Of a stretch of DNA of 64,000 nt, positions 10,986 to 19,872 are shown in pieces (the first letter of the stretch is position 1; each line of letters begins with the position of its first letter). The position numbers and the translations under genes were made by a program. The notes beneath the pieces were generated by a model. That model worked only from the letters and a program-made list of their open reading frames with translations. It was not told the DNA's origin and did not search any database. This stretch comes from an uncultured delta proteobacterium (GTDB lineage: Bacteria; Desulfobacterota; Desulfovibrionia; Desulfovibrionales; Desulfovibrionaceae): the NCBI GenBank assembly GCA_900079685.1, contig LT599019.1:357864-421863 (forward strand), given 5' to 3'.

Positions 10986-11039
10986 GCACAAAAAATGTGC
11001 CGAAGACGACGGCTTGTTCTTTGATGCATAATGATGCAT
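10986..11039. promoter_or_regulatory. Candidate operator cluster upstream of the sigma-54 regulator
   Basis: Two patterns lie in the divergent intergenic region. One is a perfect inverted repeat GCACA-aaaaa-TGTGC at 10986-11000. The other is two direct copies of TGATGCAT at 11022-11029 and 11032-11039, exactly ten bases apart, each containing the palindrome ATGCAT. Helical-turn spacing upstream of a regulator gene suggests a protein-binding site, perhaps autoregulation. The binding protein is unknown. Confidence 0.4.
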
Positions 11040-11077
11040 TCTTGCGCGTGCAACATTCTGCCGCGCATGGAGGCGTC

Positions 11078-12982
11078 ATGCTCAAAATCCTGTTCCTGTT
11101 CCCTTCGGAATACATGGCGGAGTTCGCCCGTCCCGTGCTCGCTGACCTCTGCCCGGAAATCATCGTGGACCACTGCCAGCCCTCCAAAACGCTGGAGGTT
11201 GTCGCCCGGTACATGGCCAAAGGCGTCGGCATCGTGGGCGCGCGCGGCGGCATCAACCAGGTTCTGCTGGAAAACAAGGTCGACATCCCGGTCGTGGATA
11301 TCCCGGTCACGGCGTTTGACAGCATCAAGGCCGTCACCAGGGCCAGGAGCCTGGGCAAGAACATCGCGGTGCTGGCGCTTTCGCAGATGGTGGAGGGCAT
11401 CCAGTTTCTGGCCTCCTCCCTGGGGATCGCCGTGACCCAGTACACGGTCACCCACAACCAGGATTACGACAAGGCCGTCCGCGAAGCCGTGGCAAACGGG
11501 GCCGAGGTCATCGTGGGCGGCGTTCTGGCGACGGAAGCGGCCAAGCGGTTGGGGGTCGCGAACTCCTTGCTGCAATTGGGCGAGGAAAGTTTGCTCCGCG
11601 CGGCGCGGGAGGCGCTCCGCCTCCAGGAGGCCCTGGATCTGGAATCCGCCAAAAGCGATCTTTTCCGCGTGGTCATGAACGCCTCGCGCGAGGGCATCCT
11701 CGTTATCGACGAGGCCGGGATCATAACCGGCGCCAACGGAGCCGCCGGGGAGATATTCAAGGGGCGCGCGCTGCCGGGCCGGTCCATCGCCCAGATAATC
11801 CCGCAATTGGGGCGCGGTGGAAAAAAAGTCGTACCGCAGAGCCCGGAGCAGTTTCTCGTCTCCGTGGGCAAAGAGACGCTGGTCTGCGACGCCGTGCCCA
11901 TCCGCCGCGACAAAAAAGTGTACGGGGCTGTTTTCACCTTCCAGCAGACCAGCCGCATCCAGCAAATGGAAGCCATGATCCGCGAGGGCCTTTACGCGCG
12001 CGGGCATGTCGCGCGGTTTCGCTTTTCCGATATCATCGGCGACGGCGAGGCCGTCAGGAAGGCGGTGGAACTGGCCGGGGATTACGCGGAGACCAACTCC
12101 GGCGTCCTGATCCTCGGGGAAACCGGCACCGGCAAGGAAGTTTTCGCCCAGAGCATCCACAACGCCAGCAAGCGCGCGTCCGGCCCTTTTGTGGCGGTCA
12201 ACTGCGCGGCCATCCCCACCCAGCTCCTGGAAAGCGAACTGTTCGGTTACGTGGGCGGCGCGTTCACCGGCGCGAGCAAGGAAGGCAAGCCGGGACTTTT
12301 TGAAGTAGCCCACGGCGGCACCATCTTCCTCGATGAAGTGGCGGAAATGGATTACGCCAACCAGAGCCGTCTTTTGCGGTTCTGCCAGGAACGCGTGGTG
12401 GTGCGCCTGGGGAGCTACAAGGTCGTTCCCGTGGACGTGCGGATTATCGCGGCGACGAACAAGAACCTGGAAGAATTCGTGCGCGGGAACAAGTTCCGCG
12501 ACGACCTCTACCACCGGCTCAACGTCCTTCGCCTCACGCTGCCGCCGCTGCGGGAGCGCGGGAGCGACATCCGGCTCTACGCCGAAGCCTTCCTGCGGCA
12601 ATTTGCCGAGGACTCGGGCCGGAGCCTCTCCCTTTCGCCCGGCGCGGTACGTATTTTGGAGCAGTATTCCTGGCCCGGCAACGTCCGCGAGTGCCAAAAC
12701 GTCATGGAACGGGTGGCCGCCCGGCTGAAAAACGGCGCCGTGACGGCGGCCCTGCTGGAGGAAATGCTCGGGCCGCAGTTGCGCTTCCCGCCCGCCGCGC
12801 CGTGCCTCGCGGATGCCCTGCCGCGGAAAACCGCCCCCTCGCCCAGGGCAAACCGCCAGACGCGGGAAATCCTGGCGGCGCTCGAAGCGAGCAAAGGCAA
12901 CCACGGCGAAGCCGCCAACGCGCTGGGGATCGACCGCAGCACCTTGTACCGGCGCATGAAGCGTCTGGGCCTGGAGTATTGA
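11078..12982 (+). CDS. Sigma-54 activator with PrpR_N sensing domain
   Basis: A 634-residue enhancer-binding regulator. An N-terminal PrpR_N domain (about 1-180) is followed by a PAS-like segment with [19 protein letters not shown]. The AAA+ domain has Walker A GETGTGKE near residue 346, the sigma-54 contact loop GAFTGA and Walker [10 protein letters not shown] Fis-type helix-turn-helix ends the protein ([20 protein letters not shown]). The ATG at 11078 has GGAGG five bases before it; an upstream in-frame ATG at 10997 is less likely. It precedes an acetate kinase homologue by about 100 bases on the same strand and may control it. The effector is unknown; PrpR itself senses 2-methylcitrate, but no methylcitrate-cycle genes are here. 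Confidence 0.93.
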   Translation: MLKILFLFPSEYMAEFARPVLADLCPEIIVDHCQPSKTLEVVARYMAKGVGIVGARGGINQVLLENKVDIPVVDIPVTAFDSIKAVTRARSLGKNIAVLALSQMVEGIQFLASSLGIAVTQYTVTHNQDYDKAVREAVANGAEVIVGGVLATEAAKRLGVANSLLQLGEESLLRAAREALRLQEALDLESAKSDLFRVVMNASREGILVIDEAGIITGANGAAGEIFKGRALPGRSIAQIIPQLGRGGKKVVPQSPEQFLVSVGKETLVCDAVPIRRDKKVYGAVFTFQQTSRIQQMEAMIREGLYARGHVARFRFSDIIGDGEAVRKAVELAGDYAETNSGVLILGETGTGKEVFAQSIHNASKRASGPFVAVNCAAIPTQLLESELFGYVGGAFTGASKEGKPGLFEVAHGGTIFLDEVAEMDYANQSRLLRFCQERVVVRLGSYKVVPVDVRIIAATNKNLEEFVRGNKFRDDLYHRLNVLRLTLPPLRERGSDIRLYAEAFLRQFAEDSGRSLSLSPGAVRILEQYSWPGNVRECQNVMERVAARLKNGAVTAALLEEMLGPQLRFPPAAPCLADALPRKTAPSPRANRQTREILAALEASKGNHGEAANALGIDRSTLYRRMKRLGLEY

Positions 12983-13079
12983 GCTTGGCCTGCGGCGGTT
13001 CCCGGCGTATACTGCATTTCACGCGGGTCTTCCCGCCCCGACACAGAGACAAACGGACGAATGCAACATCGGAGGAAAT

Positions 13080-14282
13080 ATGGCCTATATTCTGGTTGTG
13101 AACATCGGCAGCACGTCCCTCAAGTACCGTCTGCTGGAAATGGACAACGAAGAAACCCTTGCCAGAGGATATATCGAACGCATCGGGAGCGAGAAGTCCC
13201 CCGTGAGTTTCACCAACGGGAAGGAAACCCGTTCACTTGAAATGGATACCCGCGAAGGGTACGACGCGGCCATCCAGGCCATGCTCGACGCCATGATCCG
13301 CCCGCTGGACGGCATGCCGCGCGTGCTTGACGACCCCTCCCGCATCGCGGCCATCGGGTTCAAAGCCGTGCATGCGGGCATGAAATACCGTGGGGCGTAT
13401 GAACTGACCGAGGACGTACTGGCGGAAATGGAAAAATTCTCCGGCGTCATGCCCGCCCACAACCCGCCCTATATCAACGCGGCCAGGCGGTTCAGAAAAA
13501 TGCTCCCCGCCATTCCGCTCGTCGGCGCGTTTGAAACGGCTTTTCATAAAAACATGCCCGACCACGCCGCCGTTTACGGCATCCCCTGGGAATGGACCGA
13601 GGATTTCGAAGTGCGCCGCTACGGCTTCCACGGCGCGTCGCACCGCTACGTTTCCGAACGGGCGGCGGAGCTGTACGGCAGGCCGCTTAAAGAACTGAAA
13701 CTCATCACCTGCCACCTCGGCGGCAGTTCCTCGCTCGCCGCCGTCATGAACGGTACAAGCGTGGACACCAGCATGGGTTTCACCACCCAGAGCGGCGTGC
13801 CCATGGCCAAACGCTCCGCCGACATGGATCCCTTTGTGCTGCCGTATCTCGCCGAGGCGACCAAGCTGAGGGAGGAGAAGGTGCTGCATGAATTTGTGAC
13901 GCGGGGCGGCCTCGCGGGCATTTCCGGCCTGTCCGGCGACATGCGCGACCTTGAGGAAGCTTACGACACCAACCCCAGGGCCAAACTCGCCGTCAAACAC
14001 TTCGTCCACGAGGTGAAAAAATACATCGGCGCGTATTGCGCGGTGATGAACGGGCTGGACGGCATCGTGTTCACCGGCGGCATCGGGGAAAACGCGATCA
14101 AGGTCCGCTCCCGCATCTGCGCGAACATGGATTATCTCGGGATCACCCTTGACCCGGCCCGCAACGTGACGCAGCGCGAGGAAGCGACCATTTCCCCCGC
14201 CGGGGCCAAAGTCCGCATTTTCGTCATCCCCACCAACGAGGAAATCATCGTGGCCCGCGAAGCCCTGAAGTGCCTGAAGTAG
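13080..14282 (+). CDS. Atypical acetate kinase family protein
   Basis: A 400-residue ASKHA-fold carboxylate kinase related to AckA, which makes ATP from acetyl phosphate and ADP in the cytoplasm. Conserved parts include NIGSTSLKYRL, FHGASHRYVS, SGLSGDMRDL, FTGGIGENA and IPTNEEI. Compared with well-studied AckA several key positions differ. The Arg of the GHRVVHGG motif is Lys95 (GFKAVHAG), the catalytic Asp of FDTAFH is Glu152 (FETAFH), HLGNGxS is HLGGSSS and GTRxG is AKRSA (R245 kept). It may prefer another carboxylic acid or be slow on acetate. It follows a PrpR_N sigma-54 regulator; no phosphotransacetylase is adjacent. GGAGG precedes the ATG. Confidence 0.85.
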   Translation: MAYILVVNIGSTSLKYRLLEMDNEETLARGYIERIGSEKSPVSFTNGKETRSLEMDTREGYDAAIQAMLDAMIRPLDGMPRVLDDPSRIAAIGFKAVHAGMKYRGAYELTEDVLAEMEKFSGVMPAHNPPYINAARRFRKMLPAIPLVGAFETAFHKNMPDHAAVYGIPWEWTEDFEVRRYGFHGASHRYVSERAAELYGRPLKELKLITCHLGGSSSLAAVMNGTSVDTSMGFTTQSGVPMAKRSADMDPFVLPYLAEATKLREEKVLHEFVTRGGLAGISGLSGDMRDLEEAYDTNPRAKLAVKHFVHEVKKYIGAYCAVMNGLDGIVFTGGIGENAIKVRSRICANMDYLGITLDPARNVTQREEATISPAGAKVRIFVIPTNEEIIVAREALKCLK

Positions 14283-14293
14283 AAAGGGATAAC

Positions 14294-14344
14294 GCCTCAT
14301 ACGACACAACGCCCGCATGATGCGGGCGTTGTGTCGTATGAGGC
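14294..14344. terminator. Very long perfect palindrome, likely bidirectional terminator
   Basis: Two perfect 25-base arms (starting GCCTCATACGACACAACG) around a single central base. It lies between the converging acetate kinase homologue and cupin genes, so it can end transcription from both sides. No clear U-run follows. Confidence 0.75.
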
Positions 14345-14359
14345 TGAAGGGCTACCGGC

Positions 14360-14803
14360 CTATTGCTGGGCGATAACGTCCAGGATAACCAGCGGTTCGG
14401 TTCCCGTGTTCTTCATGCCGTGGGCCTCACCCTTCCGGGCGATGGTGGTGTCCCCGGCCTTGACCGGAATTTCCTTGCCGTCGCCTCCGATAAAGACGCC
14501 GCTCCCGGAAACGACGATGTACGCGTCCTCGTTTTTATCATGCTTGTGCACGCCGATGCTCGCCCCCGGCGGCAGCGTCAGCCAGGCTATTTCCTTGACC
14601 GCCTGGTCGGCCAGAGCCTTGTCGCGCGGGAAAGCGTACTCGCAATGGACTTTTCCCTCCCCGGTGCCGCCGAGCTTTTCACGCTCTTTCACGACGTAGC
14701 CCGATTTAGGATATACCTGCGGGAAATCGTCCGCCGCGAACGCCGCGCCGGTGAACGCCAGACAACACACCAGAGCGGTAACGGCCACAAACACCTTGCG
14801 CAT
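14360..14803 (-). CDS. Periplasmic single-domain cupin protein
   Basis: A 147-residue exported protein with a signal peptide ending near AFTGAAFA-A. The mature part is a small beta-barrel cupin: motif 1 is around PPGASIGVHKHDKNEDAYIV (metal-type His, His and Glu residues) and motif 2 around GDTTIARKGEAHGMKNTG. Such proteins bind small ligands or metals; no specific substrate can be read. GGAGG lies upstream of the ATG at 14803. The promoter region contains an inverted pair AGTAT/ATACT near 14838-14850. It converges on the acetate kinase homologue and shares the palindromic terminator. Confidence 0.85.
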   Translation of the reverse strand: MRKVFVAVTALVCCLAFTGAAFAADDFPQVYPKSGYVVKEREKLGGTGEGKVHCEYAFPRDKALADQAVKEIAWLTLPPGASIGVHKHDKNEDAYIVVSGSGVFIGGDGKEIPVKAGDTTIARKGEAHGMKNTGTEPLVILDVIAQQ

Positions 14804-14888
14804 ACACTACCTCCATCGATTTTAGGATATTGGGAACACCTAGTATCCTATACTACACATCCCGGGCGAGGACACAACAAAAAAAATG

Positions 14889-15473
14889 TCAGCCCACGCC
14901 GCCCGCATCCAGCAGCAAGGCGAGTTCGCGCAGGGTTTCCCGCGCCGCCGCCTCGCGGACCTCGGCCCTGGACCCCTTGAAATGATGCGGGATAGCCGCG
15001 ATAACGATGGAAAGGTCCTCCGCCTCCAGCCGGATGGCGTCCGGGAAAACCCGGCGCAGATTTGCGAGATCGACCGCGCAGGCGCCCTTCTTCTCCCGGA
15101 CGGCCACGGCCGACCACACGCACCCCACGGGCTTCAGCTCCGTGCCACCGCCGGGCCCCGCAACGCCCGAAACCGCGACAACGGCCTCGGCGCCCATAAC
15201 GTGAAGCGCCCCCAGGGCCATATGCCGCACAACCTCGCCGCTGACGGCCCCGTGTGCCGCAATGACCGCCCCGGGCACGCCGAGCACATTTTTCTTTATT
15301 TCGTTGGAATAGGCCACAATGCCGCCGGTGAACCAGTCGGAACTGCCCGCCACGTCCGTGCAGAGCGCGGCGATCATGCCGCCGGTGCAGGATTCCGCCG
15401 TTGCCATCCGGTACCCGGCCCGGGTAAGCAAACCGGACAATCTGCCGATAAGATCCTCATGAGAATGTTTCAT
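14889..15473 (-). CDS. pncC: Nicotinamide-nucleotide amidase (PncC/CinA C-terminal)
   Basis: A 194-residue protein of the CinA C-terminal family, which hydrolyses nicotinamide mononucleotide to nicotinate mononucleotide and ammonia for NAD salvage. Seen motifs are TAESCTGGMIAAL near the N-terminus, WFTGGIVAYSNEIKKNVLGV, and VSGVAGPGGGTELKPVG. It is a little longer than the usual 160-170 residues because of a C-terminal helical extension. The ATG at 15473 has AGGAG at suitable distance. The longer open frame upstream (to 15971) is antisense to the next gene and rejected. It has no N-terminal CinA domain. Confidence 0.9.
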   Translation of the reverse strand: MKHSHEDLIGRLSGLLTRAGYRMATAESCTGGMIAALCTDVAGSSDWFTGGIVAYSNEIKKNVLGVPGAVIAAHGAVSGEVVRHMALGALHVMGAEAVVAVSGVAGPGGGTELKPVGCVWSAVAVREKKGACAVDLANLRRVFPDAIRLEAEDLSIVIAAIPHHFKGSRAEVREAAARETLRELALLLDAGGVG

Positions 15474-15588
15474 ATTCCGGCGTCTCCTGTACGCACCGCG
15501 CCGGCCGCCCGCGCCCCTGAAAAGGGACCGGTGGCAAGGGCGGCCGGATTGTGATAGGTTTTCTCCAGCCTGTTCCAAGGAGTACTGC

Positions 15589-16761
15589 ATGATCCGCAAG
15601 GTCTTCCTTTTCGCGGTCTTTGTTTTTTCCGGCATTGCCGCGGCCCATCTTCCCGCTGTCTTTGGTGACGAGGCCTTTGCCGCGTCCAGGCCCGTCCGGG
15701 TGATATACGGCTTTGACCGGGAGTTCGCCCCGTTTTCCTTTGAGGACCCGGGCGGCAAACCCGTGGGGTTCGAGGTGGAGATCGTCGAGGCCATTTTCAG
15801 CGGCTCCGCGAGCCTTGTGTCGCGCCCCCTGCAATGGGACATCATCCCGGTCGAACTCGGCCAGGGCGTGGTCACCATAACATCGGGCATGGTGAAAACG
15901 GAAGAGCGGACCAAATCTTTTCTCTTTTCCGATATGCCCACCCTCTCATTGCAGGTCAGGCTGTTTACCAAAAACTACAACCGCTACCCCAACGCCACGT
16001 TTTTGCGCGGCCAGCGCGTTGCCGTCGAGCAGGGGTCATACCAGCACCGGCTGCTGCAAAACTTCGGCGGCATCAACATCAAACCGTTCAAGGACAAGGT
16101 CACGCCGCTCAAAGCCCTGTTCAACGACGAGGTGGAAGCCTACTGCGGCCCGGTGCAGAGCGCTTATTATTATATGGGCAAGCTCGGGTACTCCGGCATG
16201 TCGACGCTGGGAACGCCGCTCGGCATCACGGAGCTGCGCATCGCCGTCAACCGCGACCGGGGCGATATCCTGCGCATGGTCAACGACGGCATGAAAATGC
16301 TGGTGGAAAGCGGGGAGTACGACCGCATTTACCGCAAATGGTTCGTGCAGGACCTCAACGCCGACGAAAGCCTGAAGCTGTTGAACGCGGCCAAGGAGGC
16401 GACGCTTCCCGCCTACACCCCCTATAGCCGCCAGACGCGCGGCGCCGCCGTGCTCACCGCCACCGGGCAGATTTACAAGGGCAGCGCCGTGGAAAACAGC
16501 GACAAGGCGCTGTCCGTCACGGCCGTGACCGCCGCTCTCGCCAACGCCATAGGGTCGGCGGACATAGAAATCAAGGCCGTCATCTGCGTTGACGCCGACG
16601 GCAGGCCCGTGCCCGTTTCTCCGGAGGAACGCCAGCGGCTGCTTGAATTCGGCCGGGGCATTCTTGTTCTGAACTTTGACGAAGCGGGCCTGCTCACCGG
16701 CACGATGGCGGGCGCGGGCCTGCCGCCCGCGGGCGCGCCCGGCCCGCGCGCGGCCCTGTAA
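15589..16761 (+). CDS. Exported solute-binding protein fused to a dead cytidine-deaminase fold
   Basis: A 390-residue protein. A signal peptide (about 1-32) leads into a family-3 extracellular solute-binding domain (about 36-255: YGFDREFAPFSFEDPGG, GFEVEIVEAIF, TEERTKSFLFSDMP). From residue 275 the sequence follows cytidine deaminase: AYTPYS, GAAVLTATGQIYKG, VEN, SVTAVTAALANAI, PVSPEERQRLLEFG. Every catalytic position is changed: the zinc Cys and Glu of the CAE motif are T311 and V313, and the PCxxC cysteines are E346 and Q349. It is therefore probably a non-catalytic ligand-binding module outside the cytoplasm. No ABC permease is adjacent, so it may be a sensor or scavenging protein. It is three bases upstream of miaA. 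Confidence 0.88.
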   Translation: MIRKVFLFAVFVFSGIAAAHLPAVFGDEAFAASRPVRVIYGFDREFAPFSFEDPGGKPVGFEVEIVEAIFSGSASLVSRPLQWDIIPVELGQGVVTITSGMVKTEERTKSFLFSDMPTLSLQVRLFTKNYNRYPNATFLRGQRVAVEQGSYQHRLLQNFGGINIKPFKDKVTPLKALFNDEVEAYCGPVQSAYYYMGKLGYSGMSTLGTPLGITELRIAVNRDRGDILRMVNDGMKMLVESGEYDRIYRKWFVQDLNADESLKLLNAAKEATLPAYTPYSRQTRGAAVLTATGQIYKGSAVENSDKALSVTAVTAALANAIGSADIEIKAVICVDADGRPVPVSPEERQRLLEFGRGILVLNFDEAGLLTGTMAGAGLPPAGAPGPRAAL

Positions 16762-16764
16762 CGC

Positions 16765-17712
16765 ATGAGCGCCGCGCACGAGCACCCCATCCCGGTCATC
16801 GTGATCGCAGGTCCCACGGGCACGGGCAAAAGCGCCCTGGCCCTGGCTGTTGCGCGCGCGCTGGACGGCATCATCATCAATGCCGATTCCCGCCAGGTGT
16901 ATGCCGATTTTCCCATTATCACGGCCCAGCCCTCCGTGCGGGAATTTGTCCAGGTCACCCACAAACTCTACGGTTTTCTCCCCATCAGGAAAAAACTGAG
17001 CGCGGGGGCTTACGCCCTCTTGGCAAGGGGAGAAATCGCCGCCGCGCATAAGAGCGGGCGCATGCCCATCCTTGTCGGCGGCACGGGGCTGTATCTGCAA
17101 TCGCTCCTTTCCGGCATCGCGCCCATTCCCCCGGTGCCCCCCGCCATTTCGCAACGCTGGCAGGAGGAATGCGAAAAACAGGGGCCCAAGGCCCTGCACG
17201 CCCTGTTGCTGCAACGCGATCCGGAATCCGCCGCGCGGCTGCACCCCAACGACAGCCAGCGCATCACCCGCGCGCTGGAAGTGCTGGAAGGCACCGGGCA
17301 CCCGCTCGGTTACTGGCATTCGCTGCCCCTGCCGCCGTCCCTCTACCGCCCGCTTTCCTTTTGCATGGATCTTTCGCTGGAGGCCATAACGCCCCGCCTG
17401 GCGGGCCGCATCACCGCCATGCTGGAGGCGGGCGCCATCGAGGAAGCCCGGAAAGCCCACGGACGCTGCCCCGACCCAGTGGCTCCCGGCTGGTCCGGCA
17501 TCGGCTGCGCGGAGTTGTTCAAATACATCACCGGGCAGACGGACCTGGAAACCTGCAAGGCCGTCTGGCTGCAAAATACCCGCGCCTACGCCAAACGCCA
17601 GATAACCTGGTTCAAGCGGCACGCGGAAATGATCCGCTGCACCCCGGACGATGCCGAGCGCGTGCTGGAAATGGCGGCGGAGACCTTCGGGAAACGCGCC
17701 AAATCCGCCTGA
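16765..17712 (+). CDS. miaA: tRNA dimethylallyltransferase
   Basis: A 315-residue enzyme that adds a dimethylallyl group to A37 of tRNAs reading UNN codons. The P-loop is GPTGTGKS (16-23). The family signature INADSRQVY follows, then PILVGGTGLYLQSLL and the C-terminal region KRQITWFKRH. Length and motif order match MiaA. It starts three bases after the solute-binding/deaminase-like gene and is followed by a strong terminator, so these two genes form a transcription unit. Confidence 0.96.
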   Translation: MSAAHEHPIPVIVIAGPTGTGKSALALAVARALDGIIINADSRQVYADFPIITAQPSVREFVQVTHKLYGFLPIRKKLSAGAYALLARGEIAAAHKSGRMPILVGGTGLYLQSLLSGIAPIPPVPPAISQRWQEECEKQGPKALHALLLQRDPESAARLHPNDSQRITRALEVLEGTGHPLGYWHSLPLPPSLYRPLSFCMDLSLEAITPRLAGRITAMLEAGAIEEARKAHGRCPDPVAPGWSGIGCAELFKYITGQTDLETCKAVWLQNTRAYAKRQITWFKRHAEMIRCTPDDAERVLEMAAETFGKRAKSA

Positions 17713-17730
17713 TCCCCCTCGCGTGAACAC

Positions 17731-17773
17731 AACGGCCCGCAAGCATGAAGTAACCGGGCGCGGGCCGTTTTTT
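17731..17773 (+). terminator. Rho-independent terminator after miaA
   Basis: Ten-base arms AACGGCCCGC (17731-17740) and GCGGGCCGTT (17760-17769), followed by a run of six T ending at 17773. Confidence 0.85.
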
Positions 17774-17891
17774 GCCGGGGCTGCGTGCCGCCCGGGAAAC
17801 ATCCGCTTGTCAGTTACAGGCATTTCTGTATACCTTTTTGCCGTATTCCCCGAAGAAGTGGCTTTATCATTCTCCGGCAAGGATAATTACC

Positions 17892-18683
17892 ATGATTGCC
17901 TATTTCTCCGTGGCGCTTGCGGCGCTGTTTGTTTCCTGCCTGACGTTTTACTCCGGGTTCGGTCTCGGCACCATGCTCATGCCTGTTTTCGCTCTTTTTT
18001 TCCCGGTCCAGAGCGCGGTTGCAGCCACTGCCATGGTGCATGGAGCCAATAATATTCTGAAAGTTTTCGTCGTGGGCAAGCATGCCGACCGGGGCGTTGT
18101 TCTGCGGTTCGGCCTGCCCGCCATGCTGGCCGCCTTTGCCGGGGCGGCGGCGCTTGGATACGCCGCCCGGTTCGCCCCCGTGGCAACCTATACGGTCGGC
18201 TCTTTCCCGGCGTCGATAACGCCGTTGAAGCTCCTGATAGCGGGTCTGATGGTCATCTTCGCGATGTTCGAACTCGTGCCGAAGCTGAGCAGTTTGCGGA
18301 TCGACCGCAAATACCTGGTCCTGGGCGGGCTGTTATCCGGTTTTTTCGGGGGATTTTCCGGAAACCAGGGCGCGTTGCGCGCCACTTTTCTCACCAAGAT
18401 GGATCTTTCCACGGAAGCGTTCGTCGGCTCAAACGCCATGATCGCCTTCATGGTGGATGTGGCCCGCATAACGGTTTACGGCATGGTGTTCTGGCTTTCG
18501 CCGGAAACGGCCGGATTGACGGCCGGACAGGCGCCGCTGATCGTTACCGGGGGAATCGCGGCGTTCGCGGGAACCTTGCTGGGAAAACAGTTTTTGCACA
18601 AGATCACAATGAACTACGTGAAAAACCTCACCGGCGCGCTGCTTCTGCTTATCGCCGTTCTTTTGGGGGCGGGGCTGGTGTAA
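17892..18683 (+). CDS. TSUP (TauE/SafE) family membrane permease
   Basis: A 263-residue integral membrane protein with about eight hydrophobic segments. Family features include the N-terminal TFYSGFGLGTMLMPVFALFF and the repeat half beginning LGGLLSGFFGGFSGNQGALR. TSUP permeases move sulfite, sulfoacetate, taurine-related or other small organic anions, which would suit a sulfur-metabolising organism, but the substrate cannot be read. The ATG at 17892 has AAGGAT nine bases upstream; earlier in-frame starts lack support. It is flanked by the miaA terminator and the convergent glk. Confidence 0.88.
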   Translation: MIAYFSVALAALFVSCLTFYSGFGLGTMLMPVFALFFPVQSAVAATAMVHGANNILKVFVVGKHADRGVVLRFGLPAMLAAFAGAAALGYAARFAPVATYTVGSFPASITPLKLLIAGLMVIFAMFELVPKLSSLRIDRKYLVLGGLLSGFFGGFSGNQGALRATFLTKMDLSTEAFVGSNAMIAFMVDVARITVYGMVFWLSPETAGLTAGQAPLIVTGGIAAFAGTLLGKQFLHKITMNYVKNLTGALLLLIAVLLGAGLV

Positions 18684-18722
18684 GCGTACTGTTGCGGCAG
18701 GCCGTTCACCCGCCGTTCCGGG

Positions 18723-19769
18723 CTACACCCGGCCTTCCCGCAACAGAAGAGCGGCATAGGCGGCACTGCCCCACAGACCGAGGTCGTGGTTGCGCACGTG
18801 CATGACCGGGATGGCCCCGAGGCTCCTGCCCATGGGGTTTTTCTCCCTGAGTTCCGCCGCGAAGGACGGATGGCCGAGAACGCCCGGCAGATTGGCCGCC
18901 AGGCCGCCGGTAATAAAAATCCCTCCTAGCGGCAGGGTGTTAAGGACGTAATGCGCAACGGCCCGGCCATACAGCCTGGCGATAACCTCCATGACTTCCG
19001 GGTTCGCGGCGGCCAGCGGGGCTACCTCGTGCGCGGGAATCTTCTCCCCGGTGCAATAGGCGTACAGGTTGGAAAGTCCGTTGCCCGCAACGGCCATATC
19101 CCCGCTTATCCGGTCCGTGCCGTGGAGTTCCGCCAGATACCGGTAGAGGTCTTCCTCCTCCCTGGTGAAGGGGAACAGGGTATGCCCGGCCTCCGCCCCC
19201 GCCACGACGGGCACGGGTCCCGGCAGGATGCAGCAGTGCCCCAGCCCGGTGCCCGCGCCGATCACCGCGCGGGGAAAGCCCGGCCTGTCTTCGCCCGCCA
19301 GCACGGTCACGGCGTCGATGCGGTGCGGCAACAGGGCGCAGGCAAAGCCGTTGGCGACGAAATCGTTGATAAATCGCACCGGTGCGCCTTCCAGCGCGTC
19401 CATCACGGGCCGCGCCTCCAGGGGCCAGCGGATGTTGGGACAATAGCAGACCTCTCCCTCCGGCGGCGCGATGGAGGCGTCCGCCACGGCCGCCGGGCCG
19501 GGAATGCCGAGAACCGCGGCATCCACATGCACGGGTTCGGACGACGCGGGCAGGAAGAAGCCGCCATCGTCCCCGGCGGACGCGGCCAGGGTGCGCATCA
19601 TGTGGCCGGTGTCCGTGCTGGCGGCGGTGGAAAAGCGCACCCGACGCACGAGACGGAGCGTGGCCAGAGGATCAGGAGAGCGCGGGTCGAGCCGGAACAG
19701 CGCGAACCGGCTGTGGGTGCCGCCGATGTCGGCGGCCAGGATGGTTTTCATGGAGGGAGCGTCGGTCAT
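18723..19769 (-). CDS. glk: Glucokinase (Glk family)
   Basis: A 348-residue sugar kinase that phosphorylates glucose with ATP to feed glycolysis. Motifs: phosphate loop ADIGGTHSRFALF, INDFVANGFA (sugar-binding Asn-Asp), GAGTGLGHC and the C-terminal GGIFITGGLAANL. Length agrees with bacterial Glk. The start at 19769 has AAGGA upstream; ATG at 19751 is possible. It converges with the TSUP gene. Confidence 0.9.
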   Translation of the reverse strand: MTDAPSMKTILAADIGGTHSRFALFRLDPRSPDPLATLRLVRRVRFSTAASTDTGHMMRTLAASAGDDGGFFLPASSEPVHVDAAVLGIPGPAAVADASIAPPEGEVCYCPNIRWPLEARPVMDALEGAPVRFINDFVANGFACALLPHRIDAVTVLAGEDRPGFPRAVIGAGTGLGHCCILPGPVPVVAGAEAGHTLFPFTREEEDLYRYLAELHGTDRISGDMAVAGNGLSNLYAYCTGEKIPAHEVAPLAAANPEVMEVIARLYGRAVAHYVLNTLPLGGIFITGGLAANLPGVLGHPSFAAELREKNPMGRSLGAIPVMHVRNHDLGLWGSAAYAALLLREGRV

Positions 19770-19872
19770 GGCGATTCCTTGCGGGAAGGTTCCCGATTAA
19801 GGAATAGCACACAATCTCCGGCGGCAAAAGACCGTTAGGGGTGGGGCAACGACCGGCAATCCTCTCTAGGTG

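Noticed and set aside
10865-12904. Minus-strand frame continuing upstream of the DUF898 gene across the sigma-54 regulator
   Set aside because: Antisense to a complete sigma-54 activator; no homology in that part, and a good start with ribosome site exists at 10864.
12983-13079. Possible sigma-54 promoter before the acetate kinase homologue
   Set aside because: GG and GC elements are present but their spacing is eight, not ten bases; not reported as a site.
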